Below are positions 36,241 to 44,640 of a stretch of 64,000 nt of DNA, piece after piece; position 1 is the stretch's first letter, and each line of letters begins with the position of its first letter. The stretch is from NCBI GenBank assembly GCA_016744375.1, contig JADGEM010000019.1, positions 1 to 64,000 of the forward strand, written 5' to 3'. Source of the stretch: Gammaproteobacteria bacterium. GTDB taxonomy: Bacteria; Pseudomonadota; Gammaproteobacteria; GRL18. The position numbers were made by a program, and so were the translations under genes. The notes below the pieces were generated by a model. That model worked only from the letters and a program-made list of their open reading frames with translations, did not search any database and had not been told where the DNA came from.

Positions 36241-37254
36241 ATGCCTCTTAAAACGCTTGTTATTGGTTTTGGAATGATCGCAGCTGGTAATGATCACGAT
36301 CCCGTGATGGGTAAAACATATAAGTATCCGAGTCATATGGCAGTGCTTAAAGCACATAAAGGTTTTTTAGTTGAAGCTGTTGTTGATCCCTCTGAAGAAG
36401 CAAGAAATAGGGCAAGTGAAAAATGGGGGATACTTAAGACTTTTTCTTCTGTAGAAGAAGCCTGTAAAAAAACAGTATTTGATGTTGCTGTTATCTGTAC
36501 GCCGCCACAACAAAGAGAACAAGTAATTGTTGCACTCCCTCCTTTACTTGCTGTAATTATTGAAAAACCACTTGGAACGACATCGAATAATAATAGTGAT
36601 GAGATATACCAACTTTATCAAAATTTAGCACCAGTTGTACAAGTAAATTATTGGCGGCGTGCTGATAAAACTTTTCGTGGGTTAGCGAATGGTGTATTGC
36701 ACTCATTAATCGGTGTAGTACAAGGTGGTGTTCTTTTATATGGTAATGGATTGCATAATAATGGAATTCATTTAGTGGATTTTATTAGAATGTTAGTGAC
36801 GGATATATCAGCTGTTCAGGCTGTAGGAAAGTCTAATGTGCTGGAAGCTGGGCCTTTTTCTGGTGATATTCAATTTTCTTTTAATCTGATTTTAAATACA
36901 GGAGTTGTTATACATGCAATTCCTCTTGATTTTTCTTATTATCGTGAGAATGGTATTGATTTGTGGGGTTCAAAAGGAAGGCTTTCAATTTTGCAGGATA
37001 GCAGAACCATATTATTTCATGAAAAACAAGCGCATGGTGGTCTTTCTGAAAATTATGAATTAGCGAGTGATAAGCCACAAAAATTGGATGCAACATTTGG
37101 GGAAGCATTATATGAATTATATGATAATACCTACCATTGTGTTAAGGATAATGCATTACCCTATTCACCACTGAGTAGTGCCATTCAGACTGAAAAAATC
37201 TTTGAATTAATAAAACAATCCTATGACAAAGATGGAAAAATAATTGATGTCTAA
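36241..37254 (+). CDS. Gfo/Idh/MocA family oxidoreductase
   Basis: An NAD(P)-dependent sugar oxidoreductase. TLVIGFGMIAAGNDHDP opens the Rossmann fold, and VAVICTPPQQREQVI and IIEKPLGTTSNN give the conserved Glu-Lys-Pro loop. NYWRRADKTFRGL and NNGIHLVDFIRML carry the substrate-site His-Asp of the C-terminal domain. It could oxidise or reduce a hydroxyl of an activated sugar before transamination by the DegT enzyme. I use the ATG at 36241. The ORF-track TTG at 36208 overlaps the previous stop and adds a polar lysine-rich leader before the first strand, but coupling makes it possible. Confidence 0.82.
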   Translation: MPLKTLVIGFGMIAAGNDHDPVMGKTYKYPSHMAVLKAHKGFLVEAVVDPSEEARNRASEKWGILKTFSSVEEACKKTVFDVAVICTPPQQREQVIVALPPLLAVIIEKPLGTTSNNNSDEIYQLYQNLAPVVQVNYWRRADKTFRGLANGVLHSLIGVVQGGVLLYGNGLHNNGIHLVDFIRMLVTDISAVQAVGKSNVLEAGPFSGDIQFSFNLILNTGVVIHAIPLDFSYYRENGIDLWGSKGRLSILQDSRTILFHEKQAHGGLSENYELASDKPQKLDATFGEALYELYDNTYHCVKDNALPYSPLSSAIQTEKIFELIKQSYDKDGKIIDV

Positions 37255-37275
37255 AATTTAAATGAATCCCTACAG

Positions 37276-38394
37276 ATGAATAAACCAGATATTGTAATTG
37301 TTGTAGAGGATCCAGGTGCGGCTAATTTTATTCAGTACTTTCCTGAAATTTTTTCTAATTTGAATATTAATACCATTATCTTTTCTCTTAATTTAGCTTC
37401 TAAATTTCTTAAAGAACGTAATATAGATTGTATCCCAGTCAATGATTTTGATCTTCTCGATAGAGTTGTAAAACTGCATCCTGATGTGTTGATTATTGGG
37501 ACTTCAGATAATCGAGACTCTCAGGTTTTAGCTCTTATAGACGTTGCAGATAATCATAGTATTCCAACTCTTGGAGTCATAGATTCAATTATGAGTTACC
37601 AGTTTAGATTTAGTGGTCGGACTGATAATGCTTTAGAATATGCTCCAGACTGGTTGTTTGTACCAAATGAAGAAACACACAGGTGTTATGCTAAATTAGG
37701 TTTTCCAGAAGACAAAATATTCATGGTAGGTCATCCAAGGTACATGGATGTTGTGAAAAAAAAAGCAGATTTTGATTCAAGGGGATGTGCCTTTTATCGG
37801 AATAAGTTATTACCCAAAAAATGTTCAAATCGATTTGTAATCTTTTTCGTCGCTGAACCCGAAGTACCCATTGAGAATCAATCAAACATAGTTGGTCAAT
37901 TTGACTTATTTAATAGTGATGAAAGATGTTATGTTGCATTAAATTCATTAGTTAGGGCTTGCCAGAATAAATTTCCAGATGCTTTTATCATCTTAAGGCT
38001 TCACCCTAAAAACAGGCCTTCTGAATTTGAAGAATTTAAATCTTCTATTGGTATTATCAGTAGTGAAAAAGACCCCTTACCATTAGTTTATGCTTCTGAT
38101 CTGGTGGTTGGTATGACATCAAGTTTAATGGTAGAATCCTTGATATTAAATAAGCCTGTAATATCGATCATTTCAAGAGAAAATGATCGAAATGAATTAC
38201 CAGTCTGGACTAATTCACTTATTTTTCAGGCAATGAATCAAGCAGAACTTGAGAATCTTTTAAATAGAGAAATCCATACTTTTTCTTCAAACAGAGTGAG
38301 TAAACTTGACCATATTGTTAATTCAACGTCTATGATTTCTACTGCAATAAAAGAAATTTTATATTCATATGGAGTCGGTATTGAGAATGAATGA
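37276..38394 (+). CDS. Uncharacterised GT-B-like surface polysaccharide protein
   Basis: A 372-residue soluble protein I cannot place in a named family. VVEDPGAANFIQYF begins a first Rossmann-like domain. DWLFVPNEETHRCYAKLGFP and FMVGHPRYMDVV resemble the interdomain region of UDP-GlcNAc 2-epimerase-like and CDP-glycerol transferase-like GT-B proteins. FIILRLHPKNRPSEFEE and DLVVGMTSSLMVESLILNKPV resemble their nucleotide-binding half. A glycosyl- or glycerophospho-transferase role is possible. It is very AT-rich. Its stop overlaps the start region of the aminotransferase gene. Confidence 0.6.
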   Translation: MNKPDIVIVVEDPGAANFIQYFPEIFSNLNINTIIFSLNLASKFLKERNIDCIPVNDFDLLDRVVKLHPDVLIIGTSDNRDSQVLALIDVADNHSIPTLGVIDSIMSYQFRFSGRTDNALEYAPDWLFVPNEETHRCYAKLGFPEDKIFMVGHPRYMDVVKKKADFDSRGCAFYRNKLLPKKCSNRFVIFFVAEPEVPIENQSNIVGQFDLFNSDERCYVALNSLVRACQNKFPDAFIILRLHPKNRPSEFEEFKSSIGIISSEKDPLPLVYASDLVVGMTSSLMVESLILNKPVISIISRENDRNELPVWTNSLIFQAMNQAELENLLNREIHTFSSNRVSKLDHIVNSTSMISTAIKEILYSYGVGIENE

Positions 38395-39661
38395 GCTTGC
38401 TTTACTTGGAGGGACCCCAGTGTTGGATAAGTGTCTGGAACCATACAATTCACTTGGTCTTGATGAGGAAAAAGCGGTAGTTGAAGTCGTTAAATCAGGC
38501 TGTTTGTCTGGTTTCTATGGAAGCTGGAGAGATGGTTTTCTTGGTGGGCCGAAAGTACAAGAATTTGAAAATGCATGGAAGCATTACTTTTGTGTGGAAA
38601 ATGTTATTTCTGTAAACTCTGCCACATCAGGTTTGTATGCTGCTATGGGCGCAATTGGCCTAAGTCCTGGAGATGAAGTCATTGTGCCTCCAACCACCAT
38701 GTCTGCCACAGCTATGGCACCCTTAATTTATGGTGGAATACCAGTATTTGCAGATATTGATGAAGATACATTTTGTCTGGGTCTGGAATCAGTTCGTCAG
38801 AATATTACTGAGAAAACAAAGGCTATTATTGTCGTAAATTTATTCGGACAGGCTGGACCTCTTAAGGAATTGCGAGAGCTTTGTGATACGAAAAATATTT
38901 ACTTAATTGAAGATAATGCTCAAGCGCCGTTGGCAAAAGAATATGATGTTTTTTGTGGAACAATAGGTCACATTGGTGTGTTCAGCTTAAATTATCATAA
39001 GCATATTCATACTGGTGAAGGAGGAATGTGCTGCACAAATGATGATAATCTGGCAAGACGATTACGGTTTATCAGAAATCATGCTGAGGCTGTTGTTGAG
39101 AGTGCAGATGAAAAAGATCTGACAAATATGGTTGGTTTTAACTATAGAATGACGGAATTAAGTGCAGCAATTGGTTTAGTGCAGTTAGGAGCAATTGAGC
39201 TGCATGTTAAAAGACGACAACATTTAGCACAACAATTGTCATCAGCGATAACTGATTTGGATGGATTAACTGCGCCATTTGTTAGAGATAATTGTGAGCA
39301 TGCATATTATGATTGGATTATTCGTTATGATGCTGCTCAAGTAGGAGTCAGTAGAAAGTTATTTGTTGATGCACTTAATGCAGAAGGTTTTCCATGTTTT
39401 GAAGGTTATGTAAAACCATTATATCAACTGCCAATCTTTTCTAATAACGTCGCAATAGGCAATAAGGGTTACCCTTTTTCTCTTTCGCAACGAAGCTATC
39501 ATAAAGGATTGTGCCCTGTAGCTGAAAGACTCTATGAAGAAGAAATTATAGGATTTGAAACATGTGCATATGATATTAATTCAGGTGATTTGGGGTTATT
39601 ATCTACGGCTCTTAATAAAGTATTTTCTAACCGTTTTGCTTTAATTAACAAGGAAAAATAA
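38387..39661 (+). CDS. DegT/DnrJ/EryC1/StrS family sugar aminotransferase
   Basis: A PLP-dependent aminotransferase that adds an amino group to a keto sugar nucleotide. LALLGGTPVLDK is the family start. NSATSGLYAAMGAIGL and VPPTTMSATAMAP form the cofactor phosphate site. LIEDNAQAPLA carries the PLP-binding Asp, and FSLNYHKHIHTGEGGM has the Schiff-base Lys. NYRMTELSAAIGLVQL is also typical. I favour the ATG at 38387 because it precedes the conserved LALLGG; the ORF-track ATG at 38369 adds six residues. With the oxidoreductase and the acyltransferase it could make an N-acylated amino sugar. Confidence 0.88.
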   Translation: MNELALLGGTPVLDKCLEPYNSLGLDEEKAVVEVVKSGCLSGFYGSWRDGFLGGPKVQEFENAWKHYFCVENVISVNSATSGLYAAMGAIGLSPGDEVIVPPTTMSATAMAPLIYGGIPVFADIDEDTFCLGLESVRQNITEKTKAIIVVNLFGQAGPLKELRELCDTKNIYLIEDNAQAPLAKEYDVFCGTIGHIGVFSLNYHKHIHTGEGGMCCTNDDNLARRLRFIRNHAEAVVESADEKDLTNMVGFNYRMTELSAAIGLVQLGAIELHVKRRQHLAQQLSSAITDLDGLTAPFVRDNCEHAYYDWIIRYDAAQVGVSRKLFVDALNAEGFPCFEGYVKPLYQLPIFSNNVAIGNKGYPFSLSQRSYHKGLCPVAERLYEEEIIGFETCAYDINSGDLGLLSTALNKVFSNRFALINKEK

Positions 39662-39739
39662 TATTAAAACTGCATTATTATTCTCGAAACACAATTCTGA
39701 GGGAATAAAGTACTACCAATAATTAACGTGGATTTATTT

Positions 39740-39769
39740 TTGACAATGAAGATTGTATATTTAGACAAT
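39740..39769 (+). promoter_or_regulatory. Candidate promoter before the AAC(3)-like gene
   Basis: A perfect TTGACA is followed 18 nt later by GACAAT (four of six) in the 230-nt gap between the aminotransferase and acyltransferase genes. No gene or stable hairpin is visible in the rest of this gap. Confidence 0.35.
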
Positions 39770-39891
39770 AATAATTTCTTTTGAAAATGTACCTGGAATT
39801 TAGAGATGTCAGAATAATTACATCCTCAGAATATATTTTAAAGCACTGGTTTAAAATTAATAAATAAAATTCATGCTCAAGAGTAAAAATT

Positions 39892-40725
39892 ATGAAAACA
39901 TATACAAAAGCTGATTTAATCTTTGCATTGAGGAAACTTGGCATTTGTGAAGGGGATGTTATTTATGTCAGTTGTAGCCTTTTTCAGTTAGGTAGGGTGG
40001 ATGGTATTGCAAATAAGGAACAGCTTTGCCAGATGGTATATGATGCATTGATATCGGTTATTGGTAATGGTGGAACTATTGTTGTTCCAACCTTTACTAC
40101 TTTTTTAGGTAGAAGTGGTGAGGCTTTTTTTTTAGAAACTACCCCAACTGATACGGGTATATTTTCTGAATATATCCGGCAGAGAGAAGATAGTATAAGG
40201 AGTTTGCATCCACTTCACTCTGTTGCAGCAACAGGTGCCAAAAGTAGGGAAATTTGTGAAAAAATTTCTCCAAATAGTTATTCTATTGCTTCACCATCAT
40301 ACCGTCTTTATCAGATTGGAGCAAAGGCGATAACTCTTGGAGCTAAGCGTGCGTATAGTGGTTGGGTTCATCTTTTAGAAGCAATGCATGGTCTTCCATA
40401 TATATACAATAAATTATTGGATATAGATGTTTATGCAAAAGATCAGAAAGTAAAGTGTGATTTTTTTGCACCAGTGAGATATCTTGATTTTAATATTGAG
40501 TATGACATTATACGAGCTGAAAATATTATAAGTGATAGTGGTATTGTCACTTATGAAGGTGTTGGTAGTGGTCAGATTTCATGCATTTTAAGTAAGGATT
40601 ACTTTGAACTTGGTAATAGGCTCTTGATAGAAAACCCTAATTTTTTTCTAAAACAAAAACCAGATTTTCGACATGGAGAAATACCCTTTGATGGTATTAC
40701 CGGACTGCGAGAACCAGATAAATAA
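39892..40725 (+). CDS. AAC(3)-like N-acyltransferase
   Basis: A 277-residue protein of the aminoglycoside 3-N-acetyltransferase fold. GDVIYVSCSLFQLGRVDG, NGGTIVVPTFTTF, the EYIRQREDSIRSLHPLHSVAATG segment (in part) and SPSYRLYQIGAKAITLG match the family, including the His-Pro-x-His-Ser-Val active-site motif. In glycan clusters such enzymes acylate amino sugars rather than give drug resistance. Its position between the DegT aminotransferase and the acp/ligase/mutase cassette makes it a candidate for transferring an acyl group to the new amino sugar. The real acyl donor is unknown. Confidence 0.82.
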   Translation: MKTYTKADLIFALRKLGICEGDVIYVSCSLFQLGRVDGIANKEQLCQMVYDALISVIGNGGTIVVPTFTTFLGRSGEAFFLETTPTDTGIFSEYIRQREDSIRSLHPLHSVAATGAKSREICEKISPNSYSIASPSYRLYQIGAKAITLGAKRAYSGWVHLLEAMHGLPYIYNKLLDIDVYAKDQKVKCDFFAPVRYLDFNIEYDIIRAENIISDSGIVTYEGVGSGQISCILSKDYFELGNRLLIENPNFFLKQKPDFRHGEIPFDGITGLREPDK

Positions 40726-40764
40726 TTAAATTGAATTTTAAGTTATTATGATTGAGAGGTTATA

Positions 40765-42066
40765 ATGTCAAAGTTAAGAGTGTTGCTTGTAACTGCATAT
40801 GCGCATCGTGATATGGGAACATGCTATGTTTTAGCATCCTTGTTAAAGCAAAAAGGTTATGACTGCATGATCGTTAGCAATGGAGGAGCTCATAGTCTTC
40901 ATGTGCGAAAATGGCGACCATCTGCTGTTTTTTGGATGAGAATGACTAATTTGAAAAAAGGATTAAAATTATATACAAATTCATATCATTATTATTGCCC
41001 TGGTGAAGGTGGAGAGCAGTATCAGTTTGCAGAAGAGAAAAATTTGGCAGTAGATAAAGATTTATTTTCTAATATTAAAAGAGTATTTCTCTGGGGCAAT
41101 AATTCTGTAGATAATATTTTAAAAAAGGTTGAGGAACTAGGAAAAGAAAGTCATTTATATAATAAAAAGCAATGGATGGAGAATAAAGTGCATATTGTTG
41201 GGCATCCTAGAATGGATATTGCCCGCTTTGTTAATAATGCTGAAAATACAGTCGATAAAATTCGTATTGGATTTGTTGGATCATTCTCAGTTATTAATCA
41301 AGCCTCTAAACAAAGCCTTTTATCTAAGGTCTTAAATAGTTCTAATGGTTATACTCATGGGATATTTCAACTAAATCTTGCTAATACCTATTCTCGTTTA
41401 ATGAGCGAACTAGATCAATCAAAATACAGGTTTAGCTTGCGGCCTTATCCTGGTGAGTCACGAAGTGAATATGATTCTATGAAAAAGGTAAAAGATGGCA
41501 TTTTATCAATTGATAAGCACTTTGATTTTGCGACATGGATTTCTGAGCAAGATTTACTTATAGCCCCAACTTCAAGTACTATTCCACAAATTGTCATGGG
41601 GCGTAAGCCATTCATTTTAGTTGATTTTATTGATAATGAACCTGAGCAGAGTGTTTATCGAATTAGTTTAAGTAAAATGTTTCATCATCATATGCCAAAG
41701 AATGTTCCTAAATCGTTTGGTGAATTAAAACAATTAATTAATAAATATAATGAACTGCCTTTTACAACTGACGGAATGAATAAATTGTTAGAATATGTCT
41801 ATCTGATGAGTCCAGATAATTCTGCAAGAAGCAATTTACCATCAACTCTTATGCTTATGGCAAGTTGTATTGATTCCGATTTGAAAATGTGTGCGAATAG
41901 AAAGTTTTCTATTTTTGTGTGGCCTGGATGGTTGATACGGGTTATAGATCGTTTTAAAAAAGTGGATGCAAATTCATACAATGATTTCAGAATGTCTGAT
42001 TTTAACAATAATCTTAGCGATGAGTTTGAGCAAGTAGTAATGAATATGTTAGCTGTAAACAAATGA
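40765..42066 (+). CDS. Putative surface carbohydrate biosynthesis protein (GT-B-like)
   Basis: A 433-residue protein without a firm family assignment. LLVTAYAHRDMGTCYVLASLL begins a Rossmann-like domain. YYCPGEGGEQYQFAEEK is a distinctive Gly-Glu-Gly motif seen in proteins annotated as surface carbohydrate biosynthesis. VHIVGHPRMDIARF and LLIAPTSSTIPQIVMGRKPF resemble the GT-B nucleotide-binding half. A glycosyltransferase-like role is likely. It differs from the product at 37276 but shares the VGHPR pattern. It has a GAGAGGT ribosome site. It is AT-rich and precedes a methyltransferase gene. Confidence 0.6.
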   Translation: MSKLRVLLVTAYAHRDMGTCYVLASLLKQKGYDCMIVSNGGAHSLHVRKWRPSAVFWMRMTNLKKGLKLYTNSYHYYCPGEGGEQYQFAEEKNLAVDKDLFSNIKRVFLWGNNSVDNILKKVEELGKESHLYNKKQWMENKVHIVGHPRMDIARFVNNAENTVDKIRIGFVGSFSVINQASKQSLLSKVLNSSNGYTHGIFQLNLANTYSRLMSELDQSKYRFSLRPYPGESRSEYDSMKKVKDGILSIDKHFDFATWISEQDLLIAPTSSTIPQIVMGRKPFILVDFIDNEPEQSVYRISLSKMFHHHMPKNVPKSFGELKQLINKYNELPFTTDGMNKLLEYVYLMSPDNSARSNLPSTLMLMASCIDSDLKMCANRKFSIFVWPGWLIRVIDRFKKVDANSYNDFRMSDFNNNLSDEFEQVVMNMLAVNK

Positions 42067-42099
42067 TTGATACAGTGGTGCTCTGGTGATGAATAATTT

Positions 42100-42738
42100 A
42101 TGGAGAAGGCTTTGACTGACAACGGTCGATTTATTAATACATGGAAAACTTCCAAAAACATAATGGTAAATAAATATAAAAATTTACTTGCTAAACATGG
42201 TGATGATTTAAAATCTATACAAATGAGTCAAGATGGACAATTATTCCGTTTTAAAAAACTGTTAGAAATTGGTGATCTTAATGGTAAAAGTATCTTAGAT
42301 ATCGGTTGTGGCCGAGCTGATTTGTATGATTATTTAAGACATGAAATTAAAGATTTTAAATATACAGGAATTGATATAGTTCCAGAATTAACTAAGGTGG
42401 CACAATCTAAATACCCTGATGCTAACATTCATTGTAGAGATATATTGGAAGATCCAATTGATGATACATTTGATTACATCTTTATTAGTATGGTTATAAA
42501 TAATAACATTCCAAATATGGAAGTTTTTGCAAAACAGCTCCTTAACGTTGCTTTTAAAATGGCAAATGTTGGATTAGGTTTTAATTTTGTTTCATCATAT
42601 GTTAATCATAAAAATCCGAATGGGATTAACCATGATCCAGTCGAAATGTTTGATTTTTGCTTGAATGAACTATCTAAACAGGTCACTATCTCTCATCACT
42701 ATCAAAGGTGTGATGTCTCAGTGTTTGTTTATAAATAG
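42100..42738 (+). CDS. Class I SAM-dependent methyltransferase
   Basis: A 212-residue methyltransferase. SILDIGCGRADLYDYL is motif I, YTGIDIVPELTKVAQSKYP is motif II, and DTFDYIFISMVINNN is the motif IV region. It is the first of a tight run with the acyl carrier, ligase and mutase genes, so it may methylate the same unusual substituent or the carrier-bound intermediate. This is inferred from position only. The start codon is uncertain because the ribosome site before ATG 42100 is weak. The DNA is very AT-rich (14 G/C in the 60 bases from 42121 by hand count). Confidence 0.8.
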   Translation: MEKALTDNGRFINTWKTSKNIMVNKYKNLLAKHGDDLKSIQMSQDGQLFRFKKLLEIGDLNGKSILDIGCGRADLYDYLRHEIKDFKYTGIDIVPELTKVAQSKYPDANIHCRDILEDPIDDTFDYIFISMVINNNIPNMEVFAKQLLNVAFKMANVGLGFNFVSSYVNHKNPNGINHDPVEMFDFCLNELSKQVTISHHYQRCDVSVFVYK

Positions 42739-42791
42739 TTTTTTAAAAAAAGTGGATTTCTATATTGTTATGTCAGGTAGGAGATTGTTTA

Positions 42792-43037
42792 ATGAAAAAT
42801 GACATTTGTCAGAAGATTATAAATTATTTTGTAACGTCAGGATTAGGTGAGCCAGGTTGTGACGATGAATTATTTGTTAATGGTTTTTTAGATTCATTTG
42901 GTATGTATGATTTTATTGAGTTTATTGAAAGAGAGTTTAAAATTGTAATGTCACCAGATGCTATTTCTGTGAAAAATTTTAAAACTATTACAATTGTATG
43001 TGAATTAATTGAAACCATTATTAAAGAAGGGAAGTAA
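42792..43037 (+). CDS. Acyl/aminoacyl carrier protein
   Basis: An 81-residue carrier protein. Ser35 in GFLDSFGMYDF is the phosphopantetheine attachment site, with the usual Asp-Ser-Leu changed to Asp-Ser-Phe. The four-helix pattern, acidic character and length fit an ACP or D-alanyl carrier. I set the start at ATG 42792, preceded by TAGGAGA at a seven-base gap; the ORF-track start at 42765 adds nine residues and lacks a site. The AMP-forming ligase gene follows after 27 nt, as in dlt-type and NRPS-like pairs, so it probably carries an activated acid. Confidence 0.88.
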   Translation: MKNDICQKIINYFVTSGLGEPGCDDELFVNGFLDSFGMYDFIEFIEREFKIVMSPDAISVKNFKTITIVCELIETIIKEGK

Positions 43038-43064
43038 TATTGGTTATTTTTTGAGGTTGTATAA

Positions 43065-44606
43065 ATGAGTAATGTTGCTAAATTGTTTTTATCAGCTGTT
43101 AAAGAAGTTCCGGAAAAAAAAGCATTAATAATCAATGCTGATCTAAGTTTAAGTTGGTTTGAATTGTATTGTTATGCACAGAATCTTGTTAATAAGTTGA
43201 ATGTGGTTGGTGTTAACAGGAATGATCGTATAGGGATTTATATTCCACACTGTTCAGAGCAAGTTGTTGCTATATTAGCTGTATTTTTGGCTGATTCTGT
43301 TTTTACTATTATTTCATCTACATTAAAAATTGATCAAATTAAACACCAGATTTGTGATTCAGACATTAGGGGCTTGCTTGTTGATGGCGATATTTCAAAT
43401 GAATTAAGCTCACTTTTATCTTATAGACAAATAGATATCATCACAGTTGAAAAAATTACAGGACCACCAACTGTTTTAACCAATGTTATAAATGATGTTA
43501 CAAAAAGTATTCCTACGGATGTGGCTTGCATTATTTATACATCTGGTTCGACTGGTAACCCCAAGGGTATCGTGGTTCCACATCGAACTTTGCTGGATGG
43601 AGCAAGGATTGTGAGTGGCTATTTAGGAATTACTGAAGATGATATCTTACTCAGTATTTTGCCATTAGGCTTTGACTATGGGTTAAATCAGTTACTTTCT
43701 GTTATTTATAAAAAAGCAAAAATCAAAATTTCTGACTCTAATTTGCCAAATGATATATTTTCACAGATACATGAATATGGCATTACAGGATTTGCAGCTG
43801 TTCCTTCAATGTGGGTACATTTCTTTAATAAAAAATACTTTGATAGTAAAAATACTAATTTACTCGATAGTTTGAGATATGTTACCACTGCAGGTGGAAA
43901 ACATTCGGAAGATCTACTTATAAATTTACAGGAGCTTTTTCCACAAACTGAAATAATTATTATGTATGGCCTTACTGAATCATTTAGATCTGCATATTTA
44001 CCTGCTTCTGAGGTATTTAAGCGTATTGGTTCGATTGGTAAAGCTGTCCCTGAAGTTGAATTACTTGTTCTTAATGAAAATGGTCAAGAGTGTAAACCTG
44101 GAGAGAAAGGCGAACTATATCACCGTGGTGCTTTTGTAAATTATGGCTATCTTAATAATGAAGAACTAACTAAAAGACGGTTTATAAAATTAAGAACTGG
44201 TGGTGTAGGTTGTCGTGATGAATATATTGTTCGCTCAGGTGATCTTGTTTCAAAAGATGAAGAAGGTTATATATATTTTCATGAAAGAATCGATACTCAA
44301 ATAAAATGTAGTGGATATCGAATAAGTCCAAACCAGGTAGAAGAAATTGCACTGATGATTCCTGATATTAAATCAGTTGCTGTGGTTGGTGTGGAAGATT
44401 ATGAACTTGGTCAGGTAGTTGGTTTAGTTTATTCAACTTATTCGGGTGAGGAGACAATGAAACAAGAGATGAATCGAGTTTTTAACAAGAATCTACCTTC
44501 TTATGCTGTTCCTCGTCATGTTCATTTCCTCAATGATCTACCTGTTACAGGTCATGGAAAGCTCGATTATCAGAAAATTAAGTCACATGTTTTAGGTCTC
44601 AGTTGA
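43065..44606 (+). CDS. AMP-forming acyl/amino-acid ligase (ANL superfamily)
   Basis: A 513-residue adenylating enzyme. IIYTSGSTGNPKGIVVPHR (157-174) is the ATP P-loop, YGLTESF (301-307) the adenine-site motif, RSGDLVSKDEEGYIYFHERID the hinge region (quoted in part), and GHGKLDYQK (497-505) the catalytic Lys499. It most resembles stand-alone NRPS-type and DltA-like ligases that load a carrier protein. It lies between the carrier protein and the glutamate mutase, so 3-methylaspartate or glutamate is a reasonable but unproven substrate. It has TTGAGG eight bases before its ATG. Confidence 0.87.
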   Translation: MSNVAKLFLSAVKEVPEKKALIINADLSLSWFELYCYAQNLVNKLNVVGVNRNDRIGIYIPHCSEQVVAILAVFLADSVFTIISSTLKIDQIKHQICDSDIRGLLVDGDISNELSSLLSYRQIDIITVEKITGPPTVLTNVINDVTKSIPTDVACIIYTSGSTGNPKGIVVPHRTLLDGARIVSGYLGITEDDILLSILPLGFDYGLNQLLSVIYKKAKIKISDSNLPNDIFSQIHEYGITGFAAVPSMWVHFFNKKYFDSKNTNLLDSLRYVTTAGGKHSEDLLINLQELFPQTEIIIMYGLTESFRSAYLPASEVFKRIGSIGKAVPEVELLVLNENGQECKPGEKGELYHRGAFVNYGYLNNEELTKRRFIKLRTGGVGCRDEYIVRSGDLVSKDEEGYIYFHERIDTQIKCSGYRISPNQVEEIALMIPDIKSVAVVGVEDYELGQVVGLVYSTYSGEETMKQEMNRVFNKNLPSYAVPRHVHFLNDLPVTGHGKLDYQKIKSHVLGLS

Positions 44607-44640
44607 ATTCTTATCTTATTAAAAATATTATGGTTGATTT

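Noticed and set aside
39892-40725. Aminoglycoside resistance gene
   Set aside because: The AAC(3) fold is clear, but the neighbours are sugar biosynthesis genes, so a role in sugar N-acylation is more likely than drug resistance.
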